From assembly GCA_049724395.1 (NCBI GenBank), contig JAUGWO010000309.1, positions 1 to 64,000 on the forward strand: DNA of 64,000 bases, in the 5' to 3' direction. The position numbers were made by a program, and so were the translations under genes. Source of the stretch: Spongospora subterranea f. sp. subterranea. Its lineage: Eukaryota; Endomyxa: Phytomyxea; Phytomyxea; Plasmodiophorida. The notes below the pieces were generated by a model. That model was given only the letters and a program-made list of their open reading frames with translations. It had not been told where the DNA came from and did no database searches. Positions 21,492 to 33,745 of the stretch are shown here, piece by piece. How positions within the stretch are numbered: the first letter of the stretch is position 1; each line of letters opens with the position of its first letter.

Positions 21492-22193
21492 ATGTATTAC
21501 GGACCAAAATTTCACCTCGATATCACGCTACCGTACCCCGGAACGGATCCGCTGATGACGCAACCTACCGTTAGACCACAGGAACCTGCTCCGATTTGCC
21601 GGGAAACTACAAAAAACAAACTGCTCCATTTTGTGATACCATCCGCAACAAACAGAAATAGAATGTCGTTCCGTTCGTTCTTATCAGCAGTGACAAACGA
21701 CCCATTTTCGTTCCGCAGCGTTGTCAGTTTCTGTGTAGAGATGAATGGCATTGTTATGTGTTTGACGAATACGACGTTTTATCTAATATGGAACGTCCGC
21801 ATGTCTCAGAATGTTGCCAACATTCCACGATGAGATCACCTCATTATTTGATTTGCTCGAATTTACTCATATACGACATCAGCGTTTTCTTGTTGACGAA
21901 TTGCTGACGGACGCAGGCCTTCGGTTTTTGATCGCGTCAAAACAGGTAAGGAATCGGTTTCGCTAATGTTGACACAAGCATCAACACCTCTGCAGCGCCG
22001 ACTCGGCGTTCTTGAAAAGCAAGGAAAGAATATGAGGAAAGAAGGCGGTTCGGATAACGTTGTGCAGAGGGCATTTTCCTGGAACGTCAACATAGTGCAA
22101 AATAAACAATACCTCAACGATCCAGATGAACAGTGGTGTCGCAACCCGCAACCATTTTCTACCCTGAAGAACAACCACACCTTCCCGATATGA
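21492..22193 (+). CDS. Uncharacterised protein gene, three exons
   Basis: I do not recognise the family. The proposed exon 1 (21492 to about 21754) begins MYYGPKFHLDITLPYPGTD and stays open. A 52-base intron with donor GTGTTTG and acceptor TGTCTCAG leads to exon 2 (about 21807-21946), encoding a helical segment (FHDEITSLFDLLEFTHIRHQ, VDELLTDAGLRFLIASK). A second intron (GTAAGG to CTCTGCAG) leads in frame to exon 3 (about 22009-22193), with RRLGVLEKQGKNMRKEGG and the aromatic/Asn-rich tail FSWNVNIVQNKQYL, stopping at TGA. The product is about 200 residues, with no signal peptide. Phase agreement across both introns supports it. It is divergent from nicastrin. Confidence 0.5.
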
Positions 22194-22466
22194 TACCTAT
22201 TTGAAAACCGTTAGATATAAAGGGAACTAACCAAGATTGTTAGTCACTTCGTCATCAGACTTCAATTTAGGCATACTGGCTATCTGGTTCAAAGTATAGG
22301 TTCGAGCGGGATATTGTAAGCCTTATGACGACGGGGATGCAGTCGACGGTTTTATATGGATGCTTTTAACTAGCTCAATTCTTGTCCCATTTGTTGCTTG
22401 AGCATTTGATCTTAATCTCCATTAGAGGTTTCGCTAAGAAATCTTTTTAAATACCGTTGAAAACAA

Positions 22467-23625
22467 CTATTGCATTCGCCGGAAATGTTCGCGCTGAATC
22501 GGCAAATAAACCGGTGCAAAGAAGTTAGAGCCTTTGACGACAATGGAAGAGTAACCTTGCGCTCGTTTCAAATGCTGGAAAATTAATTTGACATTATATA
22601 TAGCATTCTTTGATAAATTATCGCCTATGTCCGGCGGAGGAGCACATACACCAGAAGCGTGGGGCGTCATTTTCCATGGACTCGGACGGTGCTAGAAGAT
22701 GGGCTGCTTCGAGCGTCGGCGGAACGCCCATGACTGAAAGAGACACCATCCGCTCACGATCTAGGCTGTCGCTTCCTATTCCCAGTGTGCGGAACGGTTT
22801 ATCCAGCTTCAAACTAACGTCGTCCACGCCCAGGATCTGGCGCGCCTTCGGCGTTGAAACCGTCCCGCTTTTCGTGTTGCCGATTTTGTGAAACATATCG
22901 AACACTGAAGAAGAAAATTCAAATCATAATTGAGTCTAGTAGTATGGCCAAACATTTGGTCGGGTTGTTTCGCGAAGAGCAAGTAGGAAACCGCAACCAT
23001 ATCATTATGTCATGCGCAATATCAAGCGGCCAAAATAACGATGTACACGTAGAGAATAACACAAAACATGACAAGCGATTGCGAAACGTGCTTGAAGAAA
23101 GTGATGGAATAACATAGGAGATATTTCTATGGAAAAACGCAGAACAGTTTGTCAGATGCAGTAAACTTCCAAAATCTCTTCAATTTTCTATGGGCTGACC
23201 GCGAACGATGTGTGTTTATCGTTTGCCTGCGCAGAACAACTTGAATACGCACCATCGAGGCTTTTTTGGTAGTCGTCTTCACTAACACCCATCATCTTGA
23301 GACACTTTGACCGGTCAATCGCATCGACATTTACGCCCAGCAGTCTTATTGCCTTAGTGTGCTCTGCATCAGCATCGGCCCCATCGACCCAGGATAACCG
23401 TGACTTCGCGAACAATGGTTTATCTTCTTTGTTGCCGGCGTCATGCGACGCTGACAGGCGCCGCCGTCGGAAGGTATGTTCGGCACTACCGGCTGCAGTT
23501 GGCGAGAAGTTGTCGTTCAACTTCAGAAACAACGTGGCAGGGCTGAGCCCTTCGGAATTGCGCCGAACCCGGTTCGGGCCTTCAGGAAAAATTCGATTAC
23601 GGCCGGCGCTCAAAGTGGCCGCCAT
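22467..23625 (-). CDS. Uncharacterised protein with repeated LGV/MGV motifs
   Basis: Minus strand, at least three exons. Exon 1 (23625 to about 23247) starts MAATLSAGRNRIFPEG, with an Arg/Ser-rich leader, then IRLLGVNVDAIDRSKCLKMM followed by GVSEDDYQKSL. The donor GTGCGT joins to exon 2 (from about 22905, acceptor TTCTTCAG) with VFDMFHKIGNTKSG, ARQILGVDDVSLKLDKPF, RTLGIGSDSLDRERMVSL and SVMGVPP. The unit (I/L-L/M-G-V/I-x2-D-x3-D) occurs about five times. A last piece (near 22580-22467) encodes YSSIVVKGSNFFAPVYLPI and a stop; its junction is not resolved. The repeats suggest a regular helical scaffold, but no function can be named. Confidence 0.5.
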
Positions 23626-24337
23626 GATCAGGAAACTGTTCGGCGGTTGCCCACCCTAACTCCCTACTGGTGCTCCATTAACTAAGAAGGATTCGGCTAG
23701 GGCGATCGGTACGGGGGAGGCGTCTGCTAAATGATACGGTACAAGGGTGATCCACTGACGGTGCAGGATATCCATCACTGAGATGTCACCAGCCAAGGGC
23801 AAAGAACAATACTGCCATGTCGACATCTGTTTGGCTCACGATCTGATAAACCAGTTCGGCTCGTATTCTGGGTTTTCGAACTACTTATTTGATTTCTCGG
23901 CTTATTATGCTCCGTGTCTTCTTCAATCGAATCATGAGTATCTCGAAGAGAGACGTCAAATGTGTTCAAGTATCCAATAGTTCTTCGCACAAAAAATATG
24001 TCAAGTTAAGGAAAAAATTGCCAAAAATTTGAACGGTGGCATCTGTTGCTGTTCTCAACTACGGTATGTGCATACCGCTGCGTTCAGCAGCCAGTTTTAG
24101 AAACTTCTTATATAAAAATATTGAGGATCCGACATGATTCTTCTAGCGCAGGTTGCTGTATACATATCAGGCCGACCGATTTGCAGATTCTGAATGATTT
24201 CTCCATATCTGGAAAAATGATTATAATAACGTAAAGAAGGGGGGACGAAAAAAGACTGGTCATGTTGACTGGTCACTTCATAAGGTGCGTAAGCGACCAG
24301 TTAATATGACGAGATTCAGCCGAAAATTAACATTGTC
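23626..24337. other. Intergenic stretch, nothing recognised
   Basis: Short frames only. It lies between the divergent LGV-repeat gene and the MULE fossil. The 24236-24310 part has a short imperfect inverted repeat (GACTGGTCATG / GGTCACTTCAT region) that may mark the MULE left boundary. Confidence 0.35.
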
Positions 24338-26666
24338 ATGTACACTCAAGTGTATCTCAGTGGAGTAATCATCCGGAGTTCTTGTCGAGGTGTATCCTCG
24401 TCCGTTTTGAAAGGTAATACGGTGTGCGAGGGAGAATCCTCTTTGACAATGTCATCGCTAGAGTCGGCATCAGATTCCGAATGTGATTCCTTCTGTACTT
24501 CAGAATGTGGTCGTTGGACTGTTTACCGCATGCTTGCGCCGACGCTGCCGTGCATTCGTATCGATAGGAGTGTCGCGAATCAGAACGTCGACTGTGATCA
24601 GGTTCCGCTGCTTCCAGATGGAAATTGTCGTTTTATGTTTGACGAAGCTTCCAAAAAGCCCAACTTGGTCGTTCGGTACTCCGAGTGGCAATGGAGAGTT
24701 ACCAACACTCTCTACCGTTCGCTGCCATTCAAGCCCTTAGCGATTAAAATCACCAACAAGGTGTGCACAGGCAACATTATTTGCTCCAACTTGGGATGTG
24801 CATATACGCGTCGTCAGGAACAGAACAATCCGGACAACTTTGAACGAACGTAAATGTCGCAACTTATCACAAATCTGAAACCTTCTGCAGTTGCTTACTT
24901 CTTATAATGTTGCAGATGCCGCGTTTGCAGCAGCAACATGGTGCGACCCGTATGTCCTGCAACATGTATGTGGGTGGAGGCAAATTTTCTCTGATCGGGC
25001 CATCATTATCCATTCTGACCGGCATTCACATGCCGTGCCACATGTGTTGAAGCCTGACTTTTACTGCAAAAAGATGCTCACTGACAGGATCTGTAATAAT
25101 CCCAGGGCGAAAGCTGTCACGCTTGTCACCGGCACGACAATCATTGGCTCGGTCTGTGAGATCCATAAATCTTACGGTAACCTTGCAAGAGTAGCGTATT
25201 TTCCGAAGTCAGGTGTTGCGAGACCTTTGTGTTAGACTTCCAGGTCTCGGTTACTTGATTGGTCTGAAAAGTGTGCCTAAATATAAATAATTCAGGTTCT
25301 GGAAACTCATTCATCGATCAAATCCTGGAGTTCCAACTGACTTTTGGCAAAACTACCGTTATCTCAATTGATTTGAACATTAATCGAATGCACTTAACTG
25401 TTGCTTCGAGTTTTATGTTGGAAAGGTACAGTTGAATTTTCTTTCATGATTGTTGCTGATTCTCAGCTTGCAACACAATGGTTAGAGTCGTCGATGTAGA
25501 TCCGTTGACAGGTCGTGATGTCCAAGGCGCTGTTTCCGATGTTACGTACAGTTTTTTTATCGAGGCTTTCTTATGACAACCGCAGTGTATTGCGGTTTGC
25601 TTGCGCGATGGGTCCCGGTGGCTTTTTCTTGGTTGAACGGACTAACTCGCGACCATTATCGGGCACATTTTGAAGCGATTGTCAGCCGCGCCTCAACAAG
25701 CATTCCGTCCGCTGAAGCATCGTTGTCTGTATAGGACAAGGTGACAAGATTAAAACGTTTGTGTGTTGCAGTCATGGATTTTCCCAATGCGCAAACATTA
25801 GGCTTTATCGATGCTTATATTTCGGTACAGTGCTGAAATTCATTGTTATGGTATTGCTTACATGTCTACAGATAACGAACAAAATCTTTAACTCACATGG
25901 CAATGTTCCGATTGTTTCCGAATTAAAGGTAGACGCAAAGTCGCTAATGAAAGGTTGTAGAGTGCACTTTATTTGCTCACGTCAGCGGATTGACCGCAAT
26001 CATGCCATTGTGGGGCGTGACAATGATGCCAAATTTCTGCAATTAATCATGGAAGCAGTTGAAGAACCCATGCTGCATGCCTTTCATGCAGCTGTGAAAA
26101 TTCTTCATGTTGGAATCAGGACCGATATCCAAAGCAAGACCGTGGTTTTCTTGGTGGTTAAAAGAGAGTGTCGTATGTTTTATTTTTGAATCGCAACAAA
26201 AATTAGATCCAGAAGTTGGCGAAAATGTCAGAGACGATAGCAATCCAATTGAGTCGAGACCGAACACAATAGGATTTTTTCGTTCAGCAATTTGATAGTA
26301 TATAGAGTGCATATTTCTATATACTATCAGATTGCTGAACGAAAAAGTTTAATAGTGTTCGGTCTCTCGGCCTTGATGATCTTTGCTGCAAATAGTGAAC
26401 GAGAGATGAATGACCTTCAGCTTGGTCGAACTGTTAGATATGGTACTGTTGCAATGTTGTCATCCTCAGCGAAGATTAATCAAATTTTAGGTGTTCCTGA
26501 GAGATGGAAGATATCTTTAGAAAAATACGGGTTAGCACACCCCGAGCGCCGAAGAAGACAGCTCCATGCACCAAATGACGGGCGAGCGCCCGATACGACT
26601 AACTCCCTCTTGCATGGTTCCAAAGTATCAGTGGATTGTGTCGAACTGAAAGGTCTCCTTCATTGA
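24338..26666 (+). mobile_element. MULE-type transposase remnant with WRKY/GCM-like zinc finger
   Basis: Plus-strand pieces in several frames. The first (24338-24853) ends in a Cys-rich finger part (KVCTGNIICSNLGCAYTRR). The second (about 24891-25235) has the Cys/His-rich HSDRHSHAVPH block of WRKY-GCM1 type fingers and KAVTLVTGTTIIGSV. Then come GNSFIDQILEFQLTFG and NRMHLTVASSFMLER. Near 25550-25720 is the transposase core region GFLMTTAVYCGLLARWVPVA followed by LNGLTRDHYRAHFEAI. 25935-26080 holds LMKGCRVHFICSRQRI. These blocks fit Mutator-like transposases with GCM-type fingers. The copy is multiply frameshifted and carries a foldback at 26255-26369. Confidence 0.7.
26255..26369. repeat. Foldback, about 52-base arms, within the MULE remnant
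   Basis: Arms 26255-26305 and 26317-26369 are inverted copies with few mismatches (CGAGACCGAACAC ... TATATAG against CTATATA ... GTGTTCGGTCTC). The loop is about 11 bases. The tight loop and long stem would fold stably as RNA. Confidence 0.85.
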
Positions 26667-28133
26667 TTGGCAAGAAGAGACCTGGTAACAAGTAAACCCA
26701 TTCAGGGGTTGGCAAGAAGAGACCTGGTCGGCCGACAGAGGCAACAAACGTGGATAAAAACCCCAACTCCACTTACCAGTCGTACCGACATTTTAACAAT
26801 ACATGTTATTACTTAACAGTTTTGTTGGAGCTTCTAGCGGTGTGACTTCCAAACATTCCAGCCCCTTCAGGTAATGTGGTTCCTTGTTCCGGCGATACCT
26901 TTTTTATCTTCAAATCTTAGACAAACACGACAAGATTGCGCGGCTTCTGCAACTCGTCAATGCCCAGATGAATATACAGGGCGCTTCCCTGACAATAGAG
27001 TTGACAAAAGGAAGAGAGTTTCTCACTACATGGGTGCTTGACATCGAAAAATTATACTAGCCAGGATCATTTGGATGCCCTTTTGAGGTCCTTGCTAGGA
27101 TTTTATTCTGAAATCGAATCCTATTTTTGCTCATTTCAAATTATTATGCAGGTATAGTCTCATTGTTCTTTTGAATGCGTCTCATTGTATTTTCGAATGC
27201 GTTTATGTTTTTCAGAAGGTTGTAAAATGTATAAACGGGCATCACATAAAGTCGCATCCGTTATTTTGGCCGATTTTGATACAACTGTTTTGGTGTTAAA
27301 CAAGAGTGTTTTGATCAAACTTTGTTGTATGAGCTGAGACAGCAAGTATATACTCAGTCATCATCAATGTCTCGCCTTTGCCGCATTGATTTCTGGTTTT
27401 ACAGAAGAACTGCATAGAAACTGCATTCACCCAGGTTGTGATTCGGTATGTGAACAGTCAACTGCATTTAATCAACAGGAACATCTCATCGTCACAAATA
27501 GTGCAAGCAAGTACAGACCCTAACGATCGAGGCTATGCAAAATTCAGTATTGTTTATCACTGCCTATCGGAGTGCCAAATGATAATGTGCCGCTGGTTGA
27601 TAGCACGACCATTTTTTGTCCGGACACATTAACGTTGTTGGCAAAGTGGCAAAATTCGAGGTTAACTCGTGGTTCACCCAAACTTTTGGTAAACTCACAA
27701 GGGCTTCAAAACTTGATGGTCGTGAGTTTCACGCGAGCTTTGCCCAATACCGGAGTAGATAGGGTAGATGCCATGCTATCGTCACAAAGGGGTACGATAA
27801 TAAACATAATGAGCACATTCAAGAGATTATTTCGATAATGAAACAATCGTTTATTGCTGGAAAAAGCTAAGAAATCTTAAAACGCCATCACTGACTGCTC
27901 AATCGGGAGCAAAGCGAATCTGAGCTTCCGAATTGTCATCCATACGTTCTTGGTTTAAGTGTTCATGTAGCAAAGCTTTTATCCCCGAGTCGCAAAAGGA
28001 TAGCGCATTTGCCAAGCGTAGCGTTCTGTGCTAACGGTAAATGAGATTTGTAGACCGCATCTACAGTTTAGATTCATTGTGAATTCGGCTTATTTAACTG
28101 AAAAACTGGCATAGTATTAGTATCCCGCTTGGA
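26667..28133. other. Stretch without a recognised gene
   Basis: 26667-26725 contains two direct copies of GGCAAGAAGAGACCTGGT. A plus-strand frame 27572-27838 (LLVNSQGLQNLMVVSF) is open for 88 codons and may be an exon. No family is recognised. The 3' part is probably the 5' flank of the myosin gene. Confidence 0.35.
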
Positions 28134-31100
28134 ATGGTCGATAATGGAAAATATAACGATCGCGTACGGAATGTGATACGACGTCCCCAAAAATATCTCA
28201 GTCCAAGGGCAATAATGTCCAACAAGGCACCGATGCGCATAGACCCCGATAGCGACCCGCTGCCGGAACATAACGATGCTGCCATGCGCGCCCGACGACC
28301 ATCGGTAATGGCGCTATCGGCATCCCAAGTATACGTTCAAGACCCAGACGACGTCTGGCACGAATGTATCGTTTTAGGACAGGTCGACGCCGATACGTTA
28401 CGAGTCCGTCGGCAGAATGGCAACGTAAGCGCGTTCTTGGATTGTACTGAAACCAGAAAGCTCCCGGAAGGGGCTTAGTTTCTGATAAGCCGTTCCGAAT
28501 AATTTAGCTGGATCTCAATGACACAAACATGTTTGAACTTGTTTGGACAAATTCAACATATGTTTGATTTTGGTTTGATTGCAAAGACGGATGAAGGCTT
28601 TCACTGCTCTTGGCTTATTCGTGGATATTTCACGATGGCAAAACAGAATTAATCAAGAGCTATCCTCATCAAAAACATCTTGCCAAAATGATTCCTTGAA
28701 TTGACTACGGTCAAACGTCGCCTTTTCTAACACTTTGTAGTTCAGACAAATCCCCATCAACTCTATATTCGATACCGTATTGCATCAGATTTTATATATA
28801 TATTTTTATCAACAAGTTTCAGATACTGATTTTCAAGGTATTTGGTCTTACATAGATTGTTTGTGTGGAGAGCGCCGCTTGCCTGTCGGGGATGGAGCTT
28901 CCCGAGAGAGGGTACGACGACATGACCGCCATGAGCAGCCTGCACGAGGCGTCCGTTCTGCACAATTTACGTCGCCGGTTCGAACAGCACCAGATATACG
29001 TAAGCTATGACCGCTGTTTGTCGATGAAACTCGTAATCGCCAACGTTCGGGTACTGGCCCCATCGTCTGTCAGACCATGATTTCCGATATTCTCGTGTCG
29101 GTGAATCCATTTGTCTCGTTGCCAATCTACACGGCCGAGTTGCGCCAGGCGTACCGGTCCATTTACCCTCATGGGGCGGCGGCGGCAGCAGCAGCAGATG
29201 CGACCGCTTTGCCACCCCATATTTACGCCTTCGCCTGCCAAGTGTTCCGCCGTCTTCATGCGAATCAGCGAAATCAGGCCATTATAATCAGGTTTCGGCT
29301 TCCTTTGCAACTTGTTGTTTCTGTCGGTCCTATCAGAAGATCAAAGCCATTGACCCGTTGCCATTGACCCGTTTTGACTTTACTCTCATCCGATTCTAAA
29401 TTGTTCTGAAATTAACTAGGTTTGTTTCTACACCGACTGACATCAGTCGGATTTGACATTGCTTTTTGTTGAACGATTTTGCGTATACTTGAGTATGGAC
29501 AAACAATTATACCGAGTGTGATCGTTTTGTTGTTGATGATGTAGTGGGGAATCCGGTGCCGGTAAAACCGAAGCCAACAAGCTCATCGTGCACATGATAA
29601 ACGGGGAAGGAGATCGGCCATGGTCCCAGACAACGTCCACTGGCGCTGTGTCGTTGCACTCGCGCGTCTTGAACACCAGTCCAATCCTAGAGGCCTTCGG
29701 CAACGCAAAAACAATTCGAAATAACAACTCCAGTCGATTTGTGCGTTTGATTTCCTCTGTGGCAACACCGAATGATCCTCTAATTTCCCATCATGTCACT
29801 GGTTTTTGTATTTGGAAATATTTTCTCTGCAGGAATAATGAATTGCTGTTCCGAGTACTGATCTGATTCATCTGCCCGTTGTTGTCAGGGAAAACTACTT
29901 GAATGCCAGTTCGATAAAGACGAGGTCTTGATCGGCGCCAAGTTTCAATCGTGTAAGTTCTTCATTGATCAGTATATCCAGGTTATCTTTGGCATTCCCA
30001 GTATTTATCGGTGGACATATCGTTGCTGAGTTGGGAAAAACAACTTTGAAATCTTTTTTTGCCACAAACCTTTTTATCAATGTAGTTTTGCACAACTAAC
30101 ATTCGGCGGTTCACGCCACCCAATCAATATTTGACTGTTATGAAAATGCCTAATCTGAATTGATATCTATTTTCTTTCAGACTTATTAGAAAAGGTCCTC
30201 AAATCGATGCAAATTTCAGTCCCGGTGTTCTAACTGCTAGGTCTGCAGTCCCGCGTCTCCAAGCAGAACTCCAACGAGCGAAATTTCCATGTCTTCTACT
30301 ACGTCCTAGCAGGAAATTCTCCTGCAGATAGTGGTTCGTTAATTCTGTTAGTTTCTCGGCCACATTACGATTTACCTGTTGAAACCGACAAAAAAATGTT
30401 AAATGCTTTCCCCGTTGTTTTCGCCGTTGAACAAACAGGTTTATCCACATGATGTCAAACAACGTTTTGAGTCAATTTTAACTTGGATGGGATGCTCGGT
30501 CAGGTTTACCGGGACCTGATGAATTCGACTTCTTGAACAAGTCTGGCTGCGTCTCTATCGATGGCGAAAACCCAGCCGTAGAATTCCGCCAACTCCAGGT
30601 ATCTCGGCCTCTCAATTTCCTCTTTCGCAACTCGATGTGCTTTTCTTTGTGATATTTACAATAATAGTTTTATATAAACGATTGACGCTCAGAGTCTGCA
30701 AACTCTATCAATATTTTCATTTTCTCTCCGAAGCATTGGTGCTGTCTCGAAACATATCCATATGATTACAGACTGTTTCGCATCTAATTCATCGTTTATC
30801 GGATAAAGTAAAGTTATCTATTCTCTAGGAGTCCATGATGATTTCTGGTTTCAAACCGGACGAATTTGTGGCCATCGTCTCCGTTGTTATGCTGGTTCTG
30901 CATCTCGGCAATCTACAATTCGTCCAGGCCGAAAACGGTGCCACATCCATCTCTAATCCCGCCTCAGGTCTATCGATGTTGATACTCACAGAATTGCCCA
31001 TCGATTTCGTTTTCGATACCGCTTTTACGAATCTCAATGAAATCCGTCAATTACCGACCAGACATTTCGATTTGTTTTTCAAGGTCGCGAATATCAATCA

Positions 31101-33745
31101 AAACCCTTGGACTGTTGGCTCTTTTCATCCCCAAACAATTTTTCAAAACAATATTGATTCCATCAAACAATTCAAATTCGATGATGTGCTTTAGAGGTGG
31201 CGGCAATCACACAGAGCCTCTGCTGTAGCTCTGAACAGTTATCGGCGGCGTTAACTCAGCGATTGACTACGGTTCGGAACGAGACTGTCATCATGAACAA
31301 TGATGTTGAACAAGTATCACCAATCGAATATTGCCAATATTCGAAATCGCGTTGACCCAACGGGTGTAGGCATCTGGCACTCGAGATACGCTAGCTCAAC
31401 AGCTCTACGAGCGTTGCTTTCACTTCATCGTTTGCCGGCTGAACGCCGAACTCGGAGCTGCCACCTCTGGGGCAGTCCGATCGATATTTCTACTGGACAT
31501 GTTCGGGTTCGAGTCGTTCAAAGTTAACTCGTTTGAGCAGCTCTGTATCAATTACGCCAACGAGAAATTGCAATGTAATCTGATTGGAAAAAAACGCACT
31601 CACAAGTGTCAGCGTTAATAACGATAATCGGGTTGACCGTTAATGGCAGGTTCCTCCATTCACGCAAGATCTGTTTTGAGTTTTTTTAAGTTGGAACTTG
31701 CCATAGTTGGAACTAGCAGTTTCACAATGGTTTTTTAACTGTGTTGATATGACAGACCTGGGTTGATTACGTGTTGGCATTTAAGTTCTGCATTTAAGTG
31801 ATAATCTATATCTTTGACCGCAAATATATATATATATAGTGCTATTCAACGACTACATGTTCCGATTCGAGATGGATGAGTATGTTAGTGAGGGCATCAA
31901 CACGATCAATATCAGTTATAGGAATAATCAGCCATGTCTAGACCTATTTGAACAGGTTTGATGGGCCCATCTTCACAATTGCATTCATGTTTTTTCTCTG
32001 TTCTGATCGCTCATACACGGCTTGGCAATTTTATCAATGTTTTCGGAGATCAGATCCATTCGATTTATTTTTGTGCTATGGTTTGTGTGGTTTCATGCAA
32101 ACTTTTTGTGAGGAGTTTAGCGCTCGATCATGAGCGTTGCGTATTGCAGAAGCCGCTTGGTATTAACCGAATTCTCGACGAAGAGTGTCGATTTCCAAAG
32201 GCGACCGATGCCTCCTTCTTGGACAAGTTGGAAGCGAATCACGATCGGCCAAACACCATACCAGTACGTGAGTGGCGTTGGCCCATAGCGCCCACGGTTC
32301 CTCACGTTACGGGCAACGCCCCGGGTTGGACTGGCACATCTAACTTGTTACCGTGTCAACTGTAACAGGAAGATGGCCATTTCGTTCGGCAACGGTTCAA
32401 AGGCGATGAGTTCGGAGTGCGACATTATTGTGGAACGGTGACCTATACAGTTGCCGGCTTCCTGGCGAAAAACCGCCAAAATTTTTCGCAGAACCTCTCA
32501 AATGTAATGACGATAATCTCAGTGAGAAATAACGGCGGATGATGGTGGCGATTTCTGTTAGTTGGTGGTTGGGAGCAAATCAGTATTTGTGGCGCATCTG
32601 TTCGACGATGTGATCGCGGCTTCTGGAACAGGGCAATCCAGCAACAATCCACAATCCGTTCGATCAGTGCAGCGACCGCCAACCCTCATCATTCAGTTCC
32701 AGGATTCACTGTCCGATCTGATCGCGCGTTTGACCGATAGCGATCCCCACTTTATTCGCTGTATCAAGTCCAATAGTCGCAACGCCCCAAATACATTCGA
32801 CGCGCCAATGATTGCAGGTAATATCTGGATAGCTGGAGCGATCATTCGTCAGCATTCGCACCGACACCCTGGGTGGCAGGTCAGCTCAGGGATATAGGGA
32901 TCGTTGAGGCGATCCGGATTCGTTCTGAAGGGTATCCACAGCGTCAGTCCCTCAGGATTATCGGATATAGTTCAGGGGCAGAACCTAATCTGGTCGGGAT
33001 CTGCCCATGTTTTAGGTCACTCGTTCGACTCCTTGTTGGGACGATACGGAACCCTTGGACCTAAGGCTAGAGACCCCAATATCACCAACAAACAACAAGG
33101 TAAGAGACAGGTTATCATGATCAAGTTCGACGGCCGTATTCTTAAACCAATAACATATCTGTCACCGTATTGGCCCTTTAAATGCTTCTTTGGATGGAAT
33201 ACTGTTCATATATCGGGGCTGAGGATCGTGTTTCTATTTTCTGGTTCTATATCATGACAATCTGGTTCTGATTACTATTGACATTAGTACATAACGTGCT
33301 CGAATATCTCGGGATAGAGTTTCCCTCTGAACTAGTTCAGATCGGGGCAACCAAGGTCTTCTTCAAGGCCAGCGTTCACGAGCGTCTCGAGACTCTGGTC
33401 GGCTGCGTGTTCGCCGAGATGGCGACCGTCCTGCAACGCCATGTTCGTGGCCTATTGCAGCGAAAACGATATCAGGCAACTCGCCGATCAGCCATGAAAC
33501 TACAACAATCTTTCAGAAGGTAAAACATGAGGATCGTTTGTGGAGTTGTGTACCAGGATTTGGCGATAATTACAGGAAATATCAGGTACTTTGCTGTGTT
33601 GAAAGCCAATATCGTTATACAATCCAGATGGCGTGGGATTATGATTCGACGCCGTCGATTACTCGATCGTCGTTCTGTCAACACCAGCCCGAGCTCTGTA
33701 AGCAGTTCCCCCTCGTTCCCCATCTGTTCATGGGGCCGAAGCTGA
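28134..33745 (+). CDS. Myosin heavy chain: motor domain and IQ neck
   Basis: An actin-based ATP-driven motor spread over many short exons. The first exon (28134-28478; a later ATG at 28218 is an alternative start) encodes the SH3-like N-terminal subdomain ([20 protein letters not shown]). Then come [15 protein letters not shown] (about 28950), ILVSVNPF (29088-), the P-loop [10 protein letters not shown] (29545-29577), switch I NNNSSRF (about 29720-29742), [13 protein letters not shown] (about 30270), the relay region with [20 protein letters not shown] (31506-31572) and FNDYMF (31845-), [13 protein letters not shown] (32192-), [14 protein letters not shown] (32424-), and [13 protein letters not shown] (32738-). 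The converter follows (33298-33440), then two or more IQ motifs ([35 protein letters not shown]). Junctions around the P-loop are clean GT-AG. The myosin class cannot be assigned by eye. Confidence 0.9.

Noticed and set aside
29170-29200. GCG/GCA-rich run (Ala repeat) in the myosin head as a microsatellite element
   Set aside because: It is an in-frame alanine tract inside a myosin loop exon and needs no separate feature.
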